From assembly GCA_910588245.1 (NCBI GenBank), contig CAJUQP010000010.1:1-64000 (forward strand): a DNA stretch of 64,000 nt, given 5' to 3'. Shown here in pieces: positions 8,257 to 17,940 of the stretch (positions within the stretch are counted from its first letter, which is position 1; each line of letters begins with the position of its first letter). The translations under genes were made by a program, and so were the position numbers. A model generated the notes under the pieces. The model was not told the origin of the DNA. It saw only the letters and a program-made list of their open reading frames with translations, and did no database searches. The stretch comes from an uncultured Muribaculaceae bacterium. GTDB taxonomy: Bacteria > Bacteroidota > Bacteroidia > Bacteroidales > Muribaculaceae.

Positions 8257-9725
8257 TTGAACATCACATCCTCCACGTGCTCGCCGATAAACATGTTGGC
8301 GAAATCAGAGGTCTTATACCATCCGGGCTTCCCGGGCATGTCGTCGGCTATTCGCACTCCGTTGATCACGAGATTGTCGAAAGTGATACCCTTCACCTTG
8401 CGGGTGTCATCGTAGCCGGCTATGATCGAGAGGTTGGCGTTATGGCCGTTGTATTCCACATCCTTGAAGAGAACATTCTCCACGCAGGTACCGGGAGCGG
8501 CGCAGTATTTCTTGTTGAAGAAGATACGTATGTTGATGAGCTGACCCTCGCGGATATCCTCCACGCGGATATTGTCGAAGGTCACGTCGCGCACAATGTT
8601 GTTGTCACCGCAGCTGATGGCCATACATCCCTGGTAATCCACTTGTTTCTCCTTCTGGTCGAGAATATCTATGTTACGGTAGAGGAGATTCTGTATGGTA
8701 TCGGCGGGAGCGTCGATGCCGATCTCTGTGGCCGCGCCGTGAAGGCCGATCATGATCGGATGGGCCACGTCGGCCCAAAGCGTGGAATTCTCCATCTTTA
8801 TGTTCTTGCAACCACCTACGAAGCCCTTCCTCGTGGCATAGACCGTATTGCAATCGTCGCTGTTGCGGCAGAATACATTGTCGTAGCTCACATTGTCGCT
8901 GGCAAAGACGTTCATGCCGTCGCCCCAGCCATAGTAGCTGATAGATTTCACGTTGTCGATACGCACGGAATCGCTGCCTCCGACCGGTATCTGGGTCAGC
9001 ATGATCCCCTCCGCCTCTATATTCTTTGAACGTCGCACGGAGACTCCGGCCCCTTTACCCTTGGGATGCACCTCGCCGCGACCATGAAATTTCACGTCTC
9101 TCACCCCCTCGGCTATCAGTTCGCCATAGACGCGCGCTCCGCCGTCGATGTAGACGGTCTGACCGGATTCCACGCGCAACGTGTCGCCGGGGAGCTCATG
9201 TACGCCCGGGCCGAAATACACGAGCTTATTCCCTTTCTTCCCTCTGTTCCTGATCGCCTTCTTTATCTCCTTGTCGGTAGGACGGAAACGGTCAATAGGG
9301 TTTGCGAAGAGATGGAGATTGTGGAATATATCGCCGTTGACCTCCACGGAGAGGTTACGCGGACGGTCGAGGGAGAATGTCAGGGTGTCGCCCGCACAGG
9401 CCGGAATTATTTTATAACTGAGCGGACGCACCCTGGCATCCTTGACTTTCTCTCTGTTGCTTATCACACGCACATCCACCTTGCCGTCGAAATCAAAACA
9501 GGCCATCGAGGCTGTCTCCACATGGTGTCTGGCGCCGCGGACTTCATCCACTTTCACGGGATAAACAGACACGGGCTGCCATGCGCCCCCGTCCTGGCGC
9601 ACCTCCACGGAGAAATCACCGAGTGTCTCCACTCCCGGTCCCGCGGGATAAGTCACAACCTTGGCCGCGGCGGGGATAGCCGCCGCCATCACCGTCATCA
9701 TCACTATCCTTGAAATTTTCATCAT
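8253..9725 (-). CDS. Right-handed beta-helix glycosidase-like protein (GH28/GH49-like)
   Basis: A 490-residue exported protein with a signal peptide (MMKISRIVMMTVMAAAIPAAA), an N-terminal beta-sandwich (about 22-150), then a parallel beta-helix. Helix turns are visible as short repeating segments (GVRDVKFHGRG, VDYQGCMAISCGDNNIVRDVTFDNI, TCVENVLFKDVEY). NSDDCNTVYA near 288 resembles the paired acidic residues of GH28/GH49-type hydrolases. The N-terminal domain plus helix is closest in layout to dextranase/polygalacturonase-like enzymes. It is the first gene of the leftward group 9725-3814; the next gene overlaps it by 4 bp. The substrate is uncertain. Confidence 0.65.
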   Translation of the reverse strand: MMKISRIVMMTVMAAAIPAAAKVVTYPAGPGVETLGDFSVEVRQDGGAWQPVSVYPVKVDEVRGARHHVETASMACFDFDGKVDVRVISNREKVKDARVRPLSYKIIPACAGDTLTFSLDRPRNLSVEVNGDIFHNLHLFANPIDRFRPTDKEIKKAIRNRGKKGNKLVYFGPGVHELPGDTLRVESGQTVYIDGGARVYGELIAEGVRDVKFHGRGEVHPKGKGAGVSVRRSKNIEAEGIMLTQIPVGGSDSVRIDNVKSISYYGWGDGMNVFASDNVSYDNVFCRNSDDCNTVYATRKGFVGGCKNIKMENSTLWADVAHPIMIGLHGAATEIGIDAPADTIQNLLYRNIDILDQKEKQVDYQGCMAISCGDNNIVRDVTFDNIRVEDIREGQLINIRIFFNKKYCAAPGTCVENVLFKDVEYNGHNANLSIIAGYDDTRKVKGITFDNLVINGVRIADDMPGKPGWYKTSDFANMFIGEHVEDVMFK

Positions 9726-9982
9726 CTTAGGTTTTTAATCAGTTTAATGGTTATCGTTTCCTCGGAGGCTTCTGACCTGATACGGCATCAGTCTGGATAA
9801 GGATCCGGTCTGAATCCGCTTAGAATACGTTTTTTCCGCCTCTCTTTATATATGGATTCGTTTTAACTTCAGATTTTACTCAATCAAAAACCGTTTTTTT
9901 CTGTCATAACCCTAATTTTTCACAAATAAAAGGGATTTCAAGGAAGATCGTTTTCGCCGGTATCGACACCCCTTGGTCTTCA
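9726..9982. other. Divergent intergenic region, AT-rich
   Basis: It separates the leftward glycan-degradation genes from the rightward small gene. T-rich tracts and a TAATTTTT near 9910 resemble a degraded -7 box, but no TTTG/TAnnTTTG pair with correct spacing is seen on either strand. The promoter of the leftward genes must lie here or be of the HTCS-activated kind. Confidence 0.3.
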
Positions 9983-10052
9983 GCGGTTGAGAACCGCATG
10001 GCCAACCGCTACGTTATAACGGAGACAGACGGCCTCGCGACCGCCTGTCTCC
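9983..10052 (+). promoter_or_regulatory. Tandem hairpins in the 5' region of a small gene
   Basis: Hairpin 1 is GCGGTT/AACCGC at 9983-9997 with a 3-nt loop. Hairpin 2 has a 12-bp stem at 10021-10032 and 10041-10052 (GGAGACAGACGG with CCGCCTGTCTCC, one G-T pair) and an 8-nt loop. Hairpin 2 ends 20 nt before the ATG at 10073. There is no T-run, so it does not look like a simple terminator. A structured leader controlling the small protein is one possibility. Confidence 0.4.
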
Positions 10053-10072
10053 ACTTATTATTATCATTCACT

Positions 10073-10333
10073 ATGGAACACGATTTTATCAAAAAAAGCA
10101 ACAATGTGCTGGTAGAGATATTCAACGACGATGGTAAAAAGCTTTTCACTTTCCGCACCACCGGAGTCAGCAATCTCCATGAGGCCGTGCTACAGGCCTA
10201 TGACGCCTCGAAACTGCAGCAAGATATACGCCTCCTGGTGTTCAGGGTGACAAACGAGACTACCGATGTCTCACACCGTTACCGGGTGAACGCCCACGAC
10301 AACCTGCACCTCATACCGGAGGAGAATCCCTGA
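10073..10333 (+). CDS. Conserved-looking small protein, 86 residues, function unknown
   Basis: The start at 10073 (MEHDFIKKSNNVLVEIF) is preferred because the upstream 25 codons of the frame cross the hairpin region and look non-coding. The product is a small soluble alpha/beta protein (VLVEIFNDDGKKLFTFRTTG, then HEAVLQAYDAS, then a beta-rich end). It has no signal peptide, membrane segment or Cys. I do not recognise a family. It stands alone between two leftward carbohydrate gene groups and is convergent with the GH67 gene, ending 23 bp from it. Confidence 0.6.
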   Translation: MEHDFIKKSNNVLVEIFNDDGKKLFTFRTTGVSNLHEAVLQAYDASKLQQDIRLLVFRVTNETTDVSHRYRVNAHDNLHLIPEENP

Positions 10334-10356
10334 GAGGATCTAAAGGACAGTCGTCC

Positions 10357-12348
10357 TTATCTCACATTGTTGAGCATCTCTCTTGTGGGGCACTCGAAAT
10401 TGCTTATCGGAAGTTTCACACGCATCATCTCCTCCAGCGTGTGCACCGGAGGAGCCACGTCGTCGGGAAGAGGCATCCCGGAAAACTGTCCGAAATAAAG
10501 CAGACAGGCGTCTTTCCACCATTGCGCGTCGCGCGCCTGAATCATAAGGCGCCCCTCCACGTCGGTGAAAAGTTCCGGATCGACATATGGCTTCGCGGCA
10601 GCCCACTGGCGCTGCATGCGCTCCACCATGTCGCACCCCCTCTGATAAGCCCTGCAGAGCTCATCCCATAAGGTGGAGCCAGAACGCATCCTGTGGTTCC
10701 AGGGGACATGATGGAACCACAAAAGAAGGTTCTCAGGGCAACGCGACATGTCGCCATAGAGCGACCTGTAAGGTTCGGGATACTGCCCCACGGCATCACT
10801 TCCCCGCGCGCTGCGGTCGAAACCGAGGCCTGCGGAGTCTGCCCTGTGGTAATATTTCGGGAGCCAGTCGGCACGCGCCCCCTCCACCTCACACCAGGGC
10901 TCAGGACCGTAATGATGGCCGAACGCGAATATATGGTGCAATCCCAGCGGCATCATATAGTCGACCACAGCCTCCCGGCTCTGCAGCATCATCTCCTCAA
11001 GTCCGTCTCTGACAGAGCGAGGCATATCCGCATATCCGGCAACATTCATAGGAAGCCATTCCTCCACAATGCGGCGCGATGTGAGCCGCGGATCCCAGGC
11101 AAGGCGCCCGAAGGCATACCAGTTGGCTACCGCGAGCGGATGGGAGGTCATGTTGGCGCAATCGCCCACATTCGAGACTCCGGCGGCCCCTGTCAGTGAT
11201 GAGGGATCGACATGGCTAAAAAATTCCTCCCACATCGGGGCCAGAAACGCCAGATGATTGCTGTGGCCGAGATATTCCTGTGTGATCTGAAACTCCACGG
11301 CCTGAGGTGTGGCCGGCATAGCCCCGAACAGCGGACTGAAAGGCTCGCGCGGCTGGAAATCGATCGGACCGTTCTTGACCTGCACTATCACATTGCTGTC
11401 GAAACGCCCGTCAAGAGGCTGGAACTCCAGATAGGCCTGTTTTGCGCGGTCGGCATCCGAGGGGGAATAGACAAACGCCCGCCATATCACCTTGCCCCCA
11501 TGGCGTGAAAGGGCGCGCGCAAGCATGTTGGCACCCTCGGCATGAGTGCGCCCGAAATCACACGGTCCGGGCTGTCCCTCACTGTTGGCCTTCACCAGGA
11601 ATCCTCCGAAGTCGGGGATCAGCCTATAGATCTCATTGCATTTCCTCTTCCACCACTTGGCCACCTCCCGGTCGGCGGGATCGGCCGTGGGCAGTCCGCC
11701 AAGCAGCATGGGCGACGCGAAATTCACAGAGAGATATACCCTGACGGCATAAGGACGCAAGGCGTCAGCGATGGCTGCGACCTTGCTCAGATATGAGCTG
11801 TCGAGGATCTTAGGAGAGGCGTTCACATTATTGAGCACGGCTCCGTTTATCCCCGCCATGGCATTCCGGCGTGCATATTCCCCATAGCGCGGCGACACGG
11901 AATCGGGGAGCTCGTCCCAGCGCCAGAGACTCTTGCCGGCATACCCGCGTTCTATCGTGCCGTCGAGATTGTCCCAATGGTCGAGCATACGCAGGCTGTA
12001 GAACGGCGTCTCCTCAATCTTTTCACCCTCCTTCGGGAGGGTGCCTGAGGCACGGTGCCGCTCCAGGGCATATACTCCATAGAGCAACCCGGGCTCACCG
12101 GCCGCCTCGACCCTGTAGCCTCCGTCAAGGGCACGGATCACGAACCCCTCCTGCCCGAGAGACTTGGCGCGCCTGTCAAGCCGGAGCTCCACGTGGCCTC
12201 CCTGAAAAGCCGCCGCCTCCCTTTGCGCTGTGGCAAAAGGTGTGTGGGAAGCATCTGCCGCAGAGGGGCGCGACGCGGCAGATGCGCGCGCCGCCCCCAG
12301 GGCAATCATCGTGATGATCAACGATAATAGAATTCTTCTATATCTCAT
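10357..12348 (-). CDS. GH67 alpha-glucuronidase
   Basis: A 663-residue exported enzyme that removes (4-O-methyl-)glucuronic acid from xylo-oligosaccharides. Signal peptide MRYRRILLSLIITMIALGAARASA. The GH67 catalytic core is evident: LRMLDHWDNLDGTIERGY near 120, the general acid in NSEGQPGP near 256, the Asp in NGPIDFQ near 326 and the Glu in ITQEYLGH near 359, followed by the C-terminal helical domain. The length fits the family. It overlaps the upstream GH10 gene by four bases (12345-12348), so the two are co-translated and work in order: xylanase first, then glucuronidase. Confidence 0.92.
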   Translation of the reverse strand: MRYRRILLSLIITMIALGAARASAASRPSAADASHTPFATAQREAAAFQGGHVELRLDRRAKSLGQEGFVIRALDGGYRVEAAGEPGLLYGVYALERHRASGTLPKEGEKIEETPFYSLRMLDHWDNLDGTIERGYAGKSLWRWDELPDSVSPRYGEYARRNAMAGINGAVLNNVNASPKILDSSYLSKVAAIADALRPYAVRVYLSVNFASPMLLGGLPTADPADREVAKWWKRKCNEIYRLIPDFGGFLVKANSEGQPGPCDFGRTHAEGANMLARALSRHGGKVIWRAFVYSPSDADRAKQAYLEFQPLDGRFDSNVIVQVKNGPIDFQPREPFSPLFGAMPATPQAVEFQITQEYLGHSNHLAFLAPMWEEFFSHVDPSSLTGAAGVSNVGDCANMTSHPLAVANWYAFGRLAWDPRLTSRRIVEEWLPMNVAGYADMPRSVRDGLEEMMLQSREAVVDYMMPLGLHHIFAFGHHYGPEPWCEVEGARADWLPKYYHRADSAGLGFDRSARGSDAVGQYPEPYRSLYGDMSRCPENLLLWFHHVPWNHRMRSGSTLWDELCRAYQRGCDMVERMQRQWAAAKPYVDPELFTDVEGRLMIQARDAQWWKDACLLYFGQFSGMPLPDDVAPPVHTLEEMMRVKLPISNFECPTREMLNNVR

Positions 12349-13466
12349 TTCGAGGCGGCTGTGAGATATTTCTCAAGGAAAGGCTTCATCTTGTAGTCAC
12401 GGTCGAAAAGCAGAGGATAGTCCGTGCGGCCGCGCATCGGGAAATCGTTCTTCCAGCTCCCTTTGTCGCTGATGCCCCACACCGTCACACGCGTGATGTC
12501 GTCGCTATGCTTGTCGAAAAGAGTGAAAAGCGAATCCATCCTGGCACTCCATGCCTGCATGGCGCTGTCGGGGAGAGCCTCCGGATACGGATTCATCTCC
12601 TTTCTGTAAGCCTCGGTATCGCTGATGTTGGCGCCCCAGTGGGGCGACGGGAGAGCGCTGACGTCAAATTCCGTGATCATCACCTTGCAACCCGTGGAAG
12701 CGAAAGAGTCGATCGACGCCTCAAACTCACTGAGATCGGGATAGTCCATACCCATGTGTCCCTGCATGCCTATAGCGTCTATGCGCAGGCCACGCTCCTT
12801 GAGCGACCGCGCCAGACGCACATACGCATCGCGACGTCCCGCGACGTTCATGCCGTAGTCGTTGAGGTAGAGTTCTGCGTCAGGATCCGCCTCATGGGCA
12901 TACTCGAACGCCAGGGGAATGAACTCATCGCCGAGAATCTCGTAGAATTTGCTCTTGCGATAACTGCCGTCTTCCACAATCGATTCATTGACCACATCCC
13001 ATCCTTTTATCTTACCCTTGTAGCGGCCAACCACCGCGTGGATATGGTCGCGCATACGTTGCTTAAGGGTGTCGGCGCTGACCTGATCGCCATTCTCGTC
13101 CACAAAAAACCAGGGGGCGCACTGCGAGTGCCATATGAGGCAGTGGCCCACCATATGCTGGCCGTTCTCTTCGCCGAATTTCACGAAAGCGTCGGCGGCG
13201 GTCCAGTCGTAGCGGTCACGCTCCGGATGAATCTCCTCGCACTTCATCACATTCTCGGCCACGATAGAGTTGAAATGCCGGCGTGCCACCTCGGCACCCA
13301 GCGAATCCTTCCCGGTAATCTGGTCGAGGTTGAGGGCCGCTCCGAGAAGGAATTTTCCCTCGAAGGCGTCTTTAAGGGCCGGAGACTCAGGTTCCGGTGA
13401 TTTCGTCGCGCATGCGGCAAGCGATATCATCGCCGCGAGCGGCAGAATCTTGATCAATGAATTCAT
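12345..13466 (-). CDS. GH10 endo-1,4-beta-xylanase lipoprotein
   Basis: A 373-residue lipoprotein (lipobox SLAAC, Cys19) with a complete GH10 barrel. VAENVMKCEEIHPERDRYDW lies near 70, the acid/base Glu is in WDVVNES near 161, and the nucleophile Glu is in ITEFDVS near 265. HCLIWHSQ and WGISDKGSW are further GH10 marks. It cleaves the xylan backbone at the cell surface or in the periplasm. It is the promoter-proximal gene of the GH10-GH67 pair, with the HTCS gene divergent from it. Confidence 0.93.
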   Translation of the reverse strand: MNSLIKILPLAAMISLAACATKSPEPESPALKDAFEGKFLLGAALNLDQITGKDSLGAEVARRHFNSIVAENVMKCEEIHPERDRYDWTAADAFVKFGEENGQHMVGHCLIWHSQCAPWFFVDENGDQVSADTLKQRMRDHIHAVVGRYKGKIKGWDVVNESIVEDGSYRKSKFYEILGDEFIPLAFEYAHEADPDAELYLNDYGMNVAGRRDAYVRLARSLKERGLRIDAIGMQGHMGMDYPDLSEFEASIDSFASTGCKVMITEFDVSALPSPHWGANISDTEAYRKEMNPYPEALPDSAMQAWSARMDSLFTLFDKHSDDITRVTVWGISDKGSWKNDFPMRGRTDYPLLFDRDYKMKPFLEKYLTAASK

Positions 13467-13570
13467 GACTGTCAGTTTTTATGGTGTTTCAAAATACTAT
13501 ATTCAGACTTAACAGGGACGCCCCACGCAGCCCCAAGCGGAAGTGAGAAGACTGGTGTCATACCATATTG

Positions 13571-13578
13571 CAAAATTA
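13571..13578 (-). promoter_or_regulatory. Putative -7 box for the GH10-GH67 operon
   Basis: On the minus strand this reads TAATTTTG, matching TAnnTTTG, about 105 nt upstream of the xylanase start. No TTTG is seen at the expected upstream distance, which would fit a promoter needing the HTCS activator. Confidence 0.4.
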
Positions 13579-13706
13579 ACAAAAAACATCCGTCAGCCAC
13601 TCCCCGCGACGTTATCTTATGCCATATAAAATGCATCACTGCATTTCTCCGCGTAACATAAACTTTAAGATTTAGAACATCACACCATTTTACGGAGACA
13701 GGACAC

Positions 13707-13736
13707 TTTTCCACATGTTTCTTTTTCTTAATTTTG
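13707..13736 (+). promoter_or_regulatory. Putative promoter of the HTCS gene
   Basis: TAATTTTG at 13729-13736 is preceded by TTTT at 13707-13710 with an 18-bp gap, close to the Bacteroidota consensus. The start codon is 45 nt downstream. Confidence 0.5.
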
Positions 13737-13781
13737 CAGACATAAAACAACAAATGTATCATCGCAGATGAACCGCAAATC

Positions 13782-16700
13782 ATGAAACTCGCCATCCGCA
13801 TCCTGACCACCGCCGTTCTGACTCTGGCATGCGCCATATGCGCTCATGCACAGCGCGCACGCCTTCTCACATCGGCCGACGGCCTGTCGAGCAGCCTCAT
13901 CAACAAAATCTACCAGGATTCCGAAGGTTACATATGGATAGCTACGGAATACGGGCTGAACTGCTTCGACGGAACATCCATAAGGGCCTATTATCACACG
14001 CCGGGCGACACGACATCGCTCAACGACAGTTATGTGCGCACACTCATAGAAAACAGACCCGGATATCTGCTCGTAGGCACAGTCAAAGGACTTCTGGAAT
14101 TCGACCGTGGCGCGGAGACTTTCCGCAGGATCGCGCTATATCACAATGGAAGGTTGATATATCCGCACATCACAGACATGACCCTTCTCTCCAATGGGGA
14201 GATATGGATCGGCACCGCAGGCTACGGACTTTTCCGACACCGTCCTTCCTCAGGGGAGACCACACATATCGACGGGATCGCGGACTGCATGGAAGATGCC
14301 TTCATAAGCTGTATCTTTGAAGACTCCGCCCACACCATATGGCTCGGCACCGAGAACAGCGGTATCGGGCGCTACTACCCTTCAGCCAGGAAATTAAGGA
14401 TATACCGTAAGCCGGAACTTCCCGGCGACAAGATTTCATCAGTGGCGCAGGATCCCGCCAGCGGCGCCATTTATATCGGCTCGCTCGACGGAGGAGTGGC
14501 CTGCATCGACGGGACAGCATCTTCTCCAAGGGCACTCTCATATCCCGGCACCGGACTCGCCGTTAAATCGCTGGCATGCGTGGCCGGAAGATGCTATGCC
14601 GGCACAGAAGGGCACGGCGCGAAACTCGTGACCCCCTCGGCACTGTCAGACCTCCCCCTTGCCTCCCCGCTCCTCCCGTGCGCCACAGGAAAAATCCACC
14701 AGATGACCACAGACCGCGACGGTAACGTATGGGTGGGAGTATACCAGCAGGGCATGATGCTGATACCTCAGCAAAACCGGCTATTCGAGTCATACGGCCG
14801 TATTTCCGGCCCTGCGAATCCCATCGGGGAGGGATGCGTGATGGCCATATGCCACACAGGCACACACCACACATGGGTGAGCTGCGACAACGAAGGGATA
14901 TATGAGCTCGACGGCGATCTGAGGCGCCTGAGGCATGTCTCGCTTCCATCCACAGCAATGTGCCTGCTGTCAGACTCCAAGGGGAGACTTTGGGCCGGCA
15001 CATTCAACTCAGGACTGTTCCTCATACCTTCTGAAGGCTCTCCCATCCCCCTGAGGGGACTGGAGGGATGCAAGATCTACAGTCTGGGTGAAGACGCTAC
15101 CGGCCGGATATATATCGGGACCTTCGGGAAAGGGGTGCTCAGGCTCGACCCTGACAGCGGAAAAATCTCGGAAATCACCACCAAAGGGAGCCTGCACAAA
15201 GACTCCAACAAACCGGTGGACTGGATCAACAATATGCTTGTGTGTCCGGACGGAAATATATGGCTCGCCCACTACGGAGGCATAAGCTGCTTCTCTCCGG
15301 CCGACGGGAGTTTCATCAAACTGTCGCACGGGGGAAATCTTGCCGACGGATGCATAGGATACGCCCTCGCACTCGACAGGGATGGGAAGATCTGGTGCGG
15401 CACTTCGGCAGGCCTTTATGTCTACAATCCAACGTCGCACGCCTTGATGAAATTCACCGAGAAGGAGGGTCTGCCCAACAATGTGGTGTGCGGACTCTGC
15501 GAAGACGAAGGGGGAAACATGTGGATAAGCACCTACCACGGCATCGCGAAATATATCATGACCCAGAACCGATTCATGAATTTCGACGCGGGCGACGGAC
15601 TGCAGAGCAACGAGTTCACCCACGGAGCATTCTGCAAGGACGACACCGGCGACATTTATTTCGGAGGAGTGAGCGGCTTCAGCATGTTCTATCCATACGA
15701 CATCGATGATTCGCCACGCCAGTACAGTCCAAGACTCACACGCCTCACCCTTTTCTCGCAACCCGTGACCACCGCCACACTCTCGGGAGGCATCCCCGTG
15801 ATAAAGGATGTGCTCGACCGGGCCGGAGAGGTATCCCTCTCCCACACCGACAACACATTCTCACTGCATTTCTCCACCCTCACATTCGACAACCCTGACA
15901 AAATCGTGTTCGAATACCGCATACGGGAACACGGAGACACCTGGCTGCGCACAATGCCGGGGCAGAATCATGTCACTCTCAATAATATGTCGCCGGGGAA
16001 ATATCATTTCCAGCTGAGAGTGGCGGGCGACAATTCTCCCGACGGCACACGATCGCTGGTCATTGAAATCCGGCCGCCATGGTATCAGACATGGTGGGCT
16101 ATGGCTGTCTACGCACTCATCTTCGTGCTCGTGATCCTCGCCGCCATACGCCTTATGAACATGAAAGACGCCCAACGGAGAGAGAGGGAAGAGCGGCGCC
16201 GGTCTGAGCAGATACTCGAGGCAAAGCTTCAGTTCTTCACCAATATCTCCCATGAGATACGCACCCCGATGACCCTTATCCTCAATCCTCTCGACAAGCT
16301 CCTGGAGAAGTGCCAGGATCCTAATCTGCGGAGCGTCTATTCCATAATATATCGCAACGCCCAGAGAATCCTGAGTCTGGTCAACCAGCTCATGGACATG
16401 CGCAAGCTGGAAAAAGGACAGATGAAAATGAAAATGGCGCAGACCGACATGGTATCTTTCGTCAACAACGCCATGCTCCCTTTCGAATATCTCGCACGCC
16501 AGAAAAGGATACAGTTCAGGTTCAGCCATCCCGAACCTCCCGTGTCGGCATGGATAGACGCCGGGAATTTCGACAAGGTGCTTCTCAACATCTTTTCCAA
16601 CGCATTCAAATACACTCCGGATGGCGGAGAGATCAACGTCTCGCTCACGGAAGTCCACAATCCTTCCATCCCCGCGCCGCTCAACGACAGCGTGGAGATA

Positions 16701-17864
16701 AGGATATCAGACACCGGCATTGGGATAGCTCCCGATAAACTCGAGAAGATCTTCGAGAGATTCTACCGCATAGACAACGACATCACCGGATCAACGGCAG
16801 GCACCGGCATCGGGCTACACCTATGCCGGTCGCTCGTGGAGTTGCACCATGGCACAATCACTGCCCGCAACAACACCCCCTCGAAAGGCTGTGAGTTCAT
16901 AATAAGGATTCCGGCGGGAAGATCCCACCTCTCTCCGGAGGAAATCGCTGATGCGGGAATCCCGAGGATGCCGCGCCATGCGTCGCCCGATATCGACTGG
17001 GGAGCCTCCGCCGCTCCACCGTCAATGCAGAAACCTCGCTCCAAGCAGGTGGTGGCGATAGTGGAAGACGACACGGAGATACGCAATTTCCTGACCTCAG
17101 AGCTGTCGGAAGACTATAAGGTCACTACTTTCGGCAACGGCGACGACGCATTGAAGGCGATACTCTCCACGGACGCACCCGATATAATCATATCCGATGT
17201 GATGATGCCGGGTCTCGACGGATACGCCCTATGCCAGAAAGTCAAGCAGAACGTCAATGTCAACCATATCCCGGTGATACTGATATCGGCTCGCACCGAC
17301 GACAAAGACCGCATGATGGGACTTGAGGCCGGTGCCGACTCATATCTGCCAAAGCCGTTCAACACCGACGTCCTCAAGAGCACCATAGCCTCACTGCTCG
17401 CCAACCGCAACATCCTCAAGGCAAAGTTCAGCGGAGTCCAGCAGCAGGAGGAGAATGTCAGGAAAATATCGTTGAAGTCGCACGACGAACTGCTTCTGCA
17501 GAAGATCATGAATGTGATCAACGATAATATATCGTCGCCCGATTTCAGTGTAGAGCGGCTTGCGACGGAAGTCGGACTTAGCCGCGTGCATCTGCACCGC
17601 AAACTCAAGGAACTGACCAATCTCTCTGCCAGGGATTTCATAAAATCCATCAGGATGCGGCAGGCTGCCAGACTCCTGCGCGAGAAGAAACTGTCGGTGG
17701 CCGAGGTGGCCTATGCCACGGGCTTCGCCAACCCTTCCCATTTCTCCAATTCATTCAAGGAGATGTATGGCGTGCCACCCACAGCCTATGTCCATAATAC
17801 AGCTGCATCCGGTGCCGACGACGGTTCGGAAACCGGCATGAAAGATCCCAGGGCTGATATCTGA
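13782..17864 (+). CDS. Hybrid two-component system sensor/regulator (HTCS)
   Basis: A 1360-residue one-protein signalling system. It has a signal peptide (to CAHAQ), a two-bladed periplasmic beta-propeller sensor made of repeated strands (EGYIWIATEYGL, GEIWIGTAGYGL, GNVWVGVYQQG, GNIWLAHYGG) to about 690, a Y_Y_Y domain to about 765, and a TM helix at about 769-790. The kinase has HisKA (NISHEIRTPM, His near 823) and HATPase (NIFSNAFKYTPDGG, DTGIGI). A receiver domain (Asp in IIISDVMMPG, near 1139) and an AraC-type DNA-binding domain (about 1245-1350) follow. Such proteins bind oligosaccharides released by adjacent glycosidases. The neighbouring GH10/GH67 genes make glucuronoxylan fragments the likely signal. 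All catalytic residues appear intact. Confidence 0.93.
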   Translation: MKLAIRILTTAVLTLACAICAHAQRARLLTSADGLSSSLINKIYQDSEGYIWIATEYGLNCFDGTSIRAYYHTPGDTTSLNDSYVRTLIENRPGYLLVGTVKGLLEFDRGAETFRRIALYHNGRLIYPHITDMTLLSNGEIWIGTAGYGLFRHRPSSGETTHIDGIADCMEDAFISCIFEDSAHTIWLGTENSGIGRYYPSARKLRIYRKPELPGDKISSVAQDPASGAIYIGSLDGGVACIDGTASSPRALSYPGTGLAVKSLACVAGRCYAGTEGHGAKLVTPSALSDLPLASPLLPCATGKIHQMTTDRDGNVWVGVYQQGMMLIPQQNRLFESYGRISGPANPIGEGCVMAICHTGTHHTWVSCDNEGIYELDGDLRRLRHVSLPSTAMCLLSDSKGRLWAGTFNSGLFLIPSEGSPIPLRGLEGCKIYSLGEDATGRIYIGTFGKGVLRLDPDSGKISEITTKGSLHKDSNKPVDWINNMLVCPDGNIWLAHYGGISCFSPADGSFIKLSHGGNLADGCIGYALALDRDGKIWCGTSAGLYVYNPTSHALMKFTEKEGLPNNVVCGLCEDEGGNMWISTYHGIAKYIMTQNRFMNFDAGDGLQSNEFTHGAFCKDDTGDIYFGGVSGFSMFYPYDIDDSPRQYSPRLTRLTLFSQPVTTATLSGGIPVIKDVLDRAGEVSLSHTDNTFSLHFSTLTFDNPDKIVFEYRIREHGDTWLRTMPGQNHVTLNNMSPGKYHFQLRVAGDNSPDGTRSLVIEIRPPWYQTWWAMAVYALIFVLVILAAIRLMNMKDAQRREREERRRSEQILEAKLQFFTNISHEIRTPMTLILNPLDKLLEKCQDPNLRSVYSIIYRNAQRILSLVNQLMDMRKLEKGQMKMKMAQTDMVSFVNNAMLPFEYLARQKRIQFRFSHPEPPVSAWIDAGNFDKVLLNIFSNAFKYTPDGGEINVSLTEVHNPSIPAPLNDSVEIRISDTGIGIAPDKLEKIFERFYRIDNDITGSTAGTGIGLHLCRSLVELHHGTITARNNTPSKGCEFIIRIPAGRSHLSPEEIADAGIPRMPRHASPDIDWGASAAPPSMQKPRSKQVVAIVEDDTEIRNFLTSELSEDYKVTTFGNGDDALKAILSTDAPDIIISDVMMPGLDGYALCQKVKQNVNVNHIPVILISARTDDKDRMMGLEAGADSYLPKPFNTDVLKSTIASLLANRNILKAKFSGVQQQEENVRKISLKSHDELLLQKIMNVINDNISSPDFSVERLATEVGLSRVHLHRKLKELTNLSARDFIKSIRMRQAARLLREKKLSVAEVAYATGFANPSHFSNSFKEMYGVPPTAYVHNTAASGADDGSETGMKDPRADI

Positions 17865-17877
17865 TCTGATCCGAGAA

Positions 17878-17920
17878 CAGAGAGAGGGGCATCCCATCAT
17901 CCGGGATGCCCCTCTCTCTG
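17878..17920. terminator. Bidirectional terminator between the HTCS gene and topA
   Basis: A perfect 18-bp inverted repeat (17878-17895 with 17903-17920) with a 7-nt loop lies between two convergent genes. There is no long T-run on either side. Confidence 0.7.
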
Positions 17921-17940
17921 TATGGCATATTAATACTCTG

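Noticed and set aside
17878..17920. Riboswitch or structured RNA at the HTCS/topA junction
   Set aside because: A simple perfect hairpin between convergent genes is explained by a bidirectional terminator.
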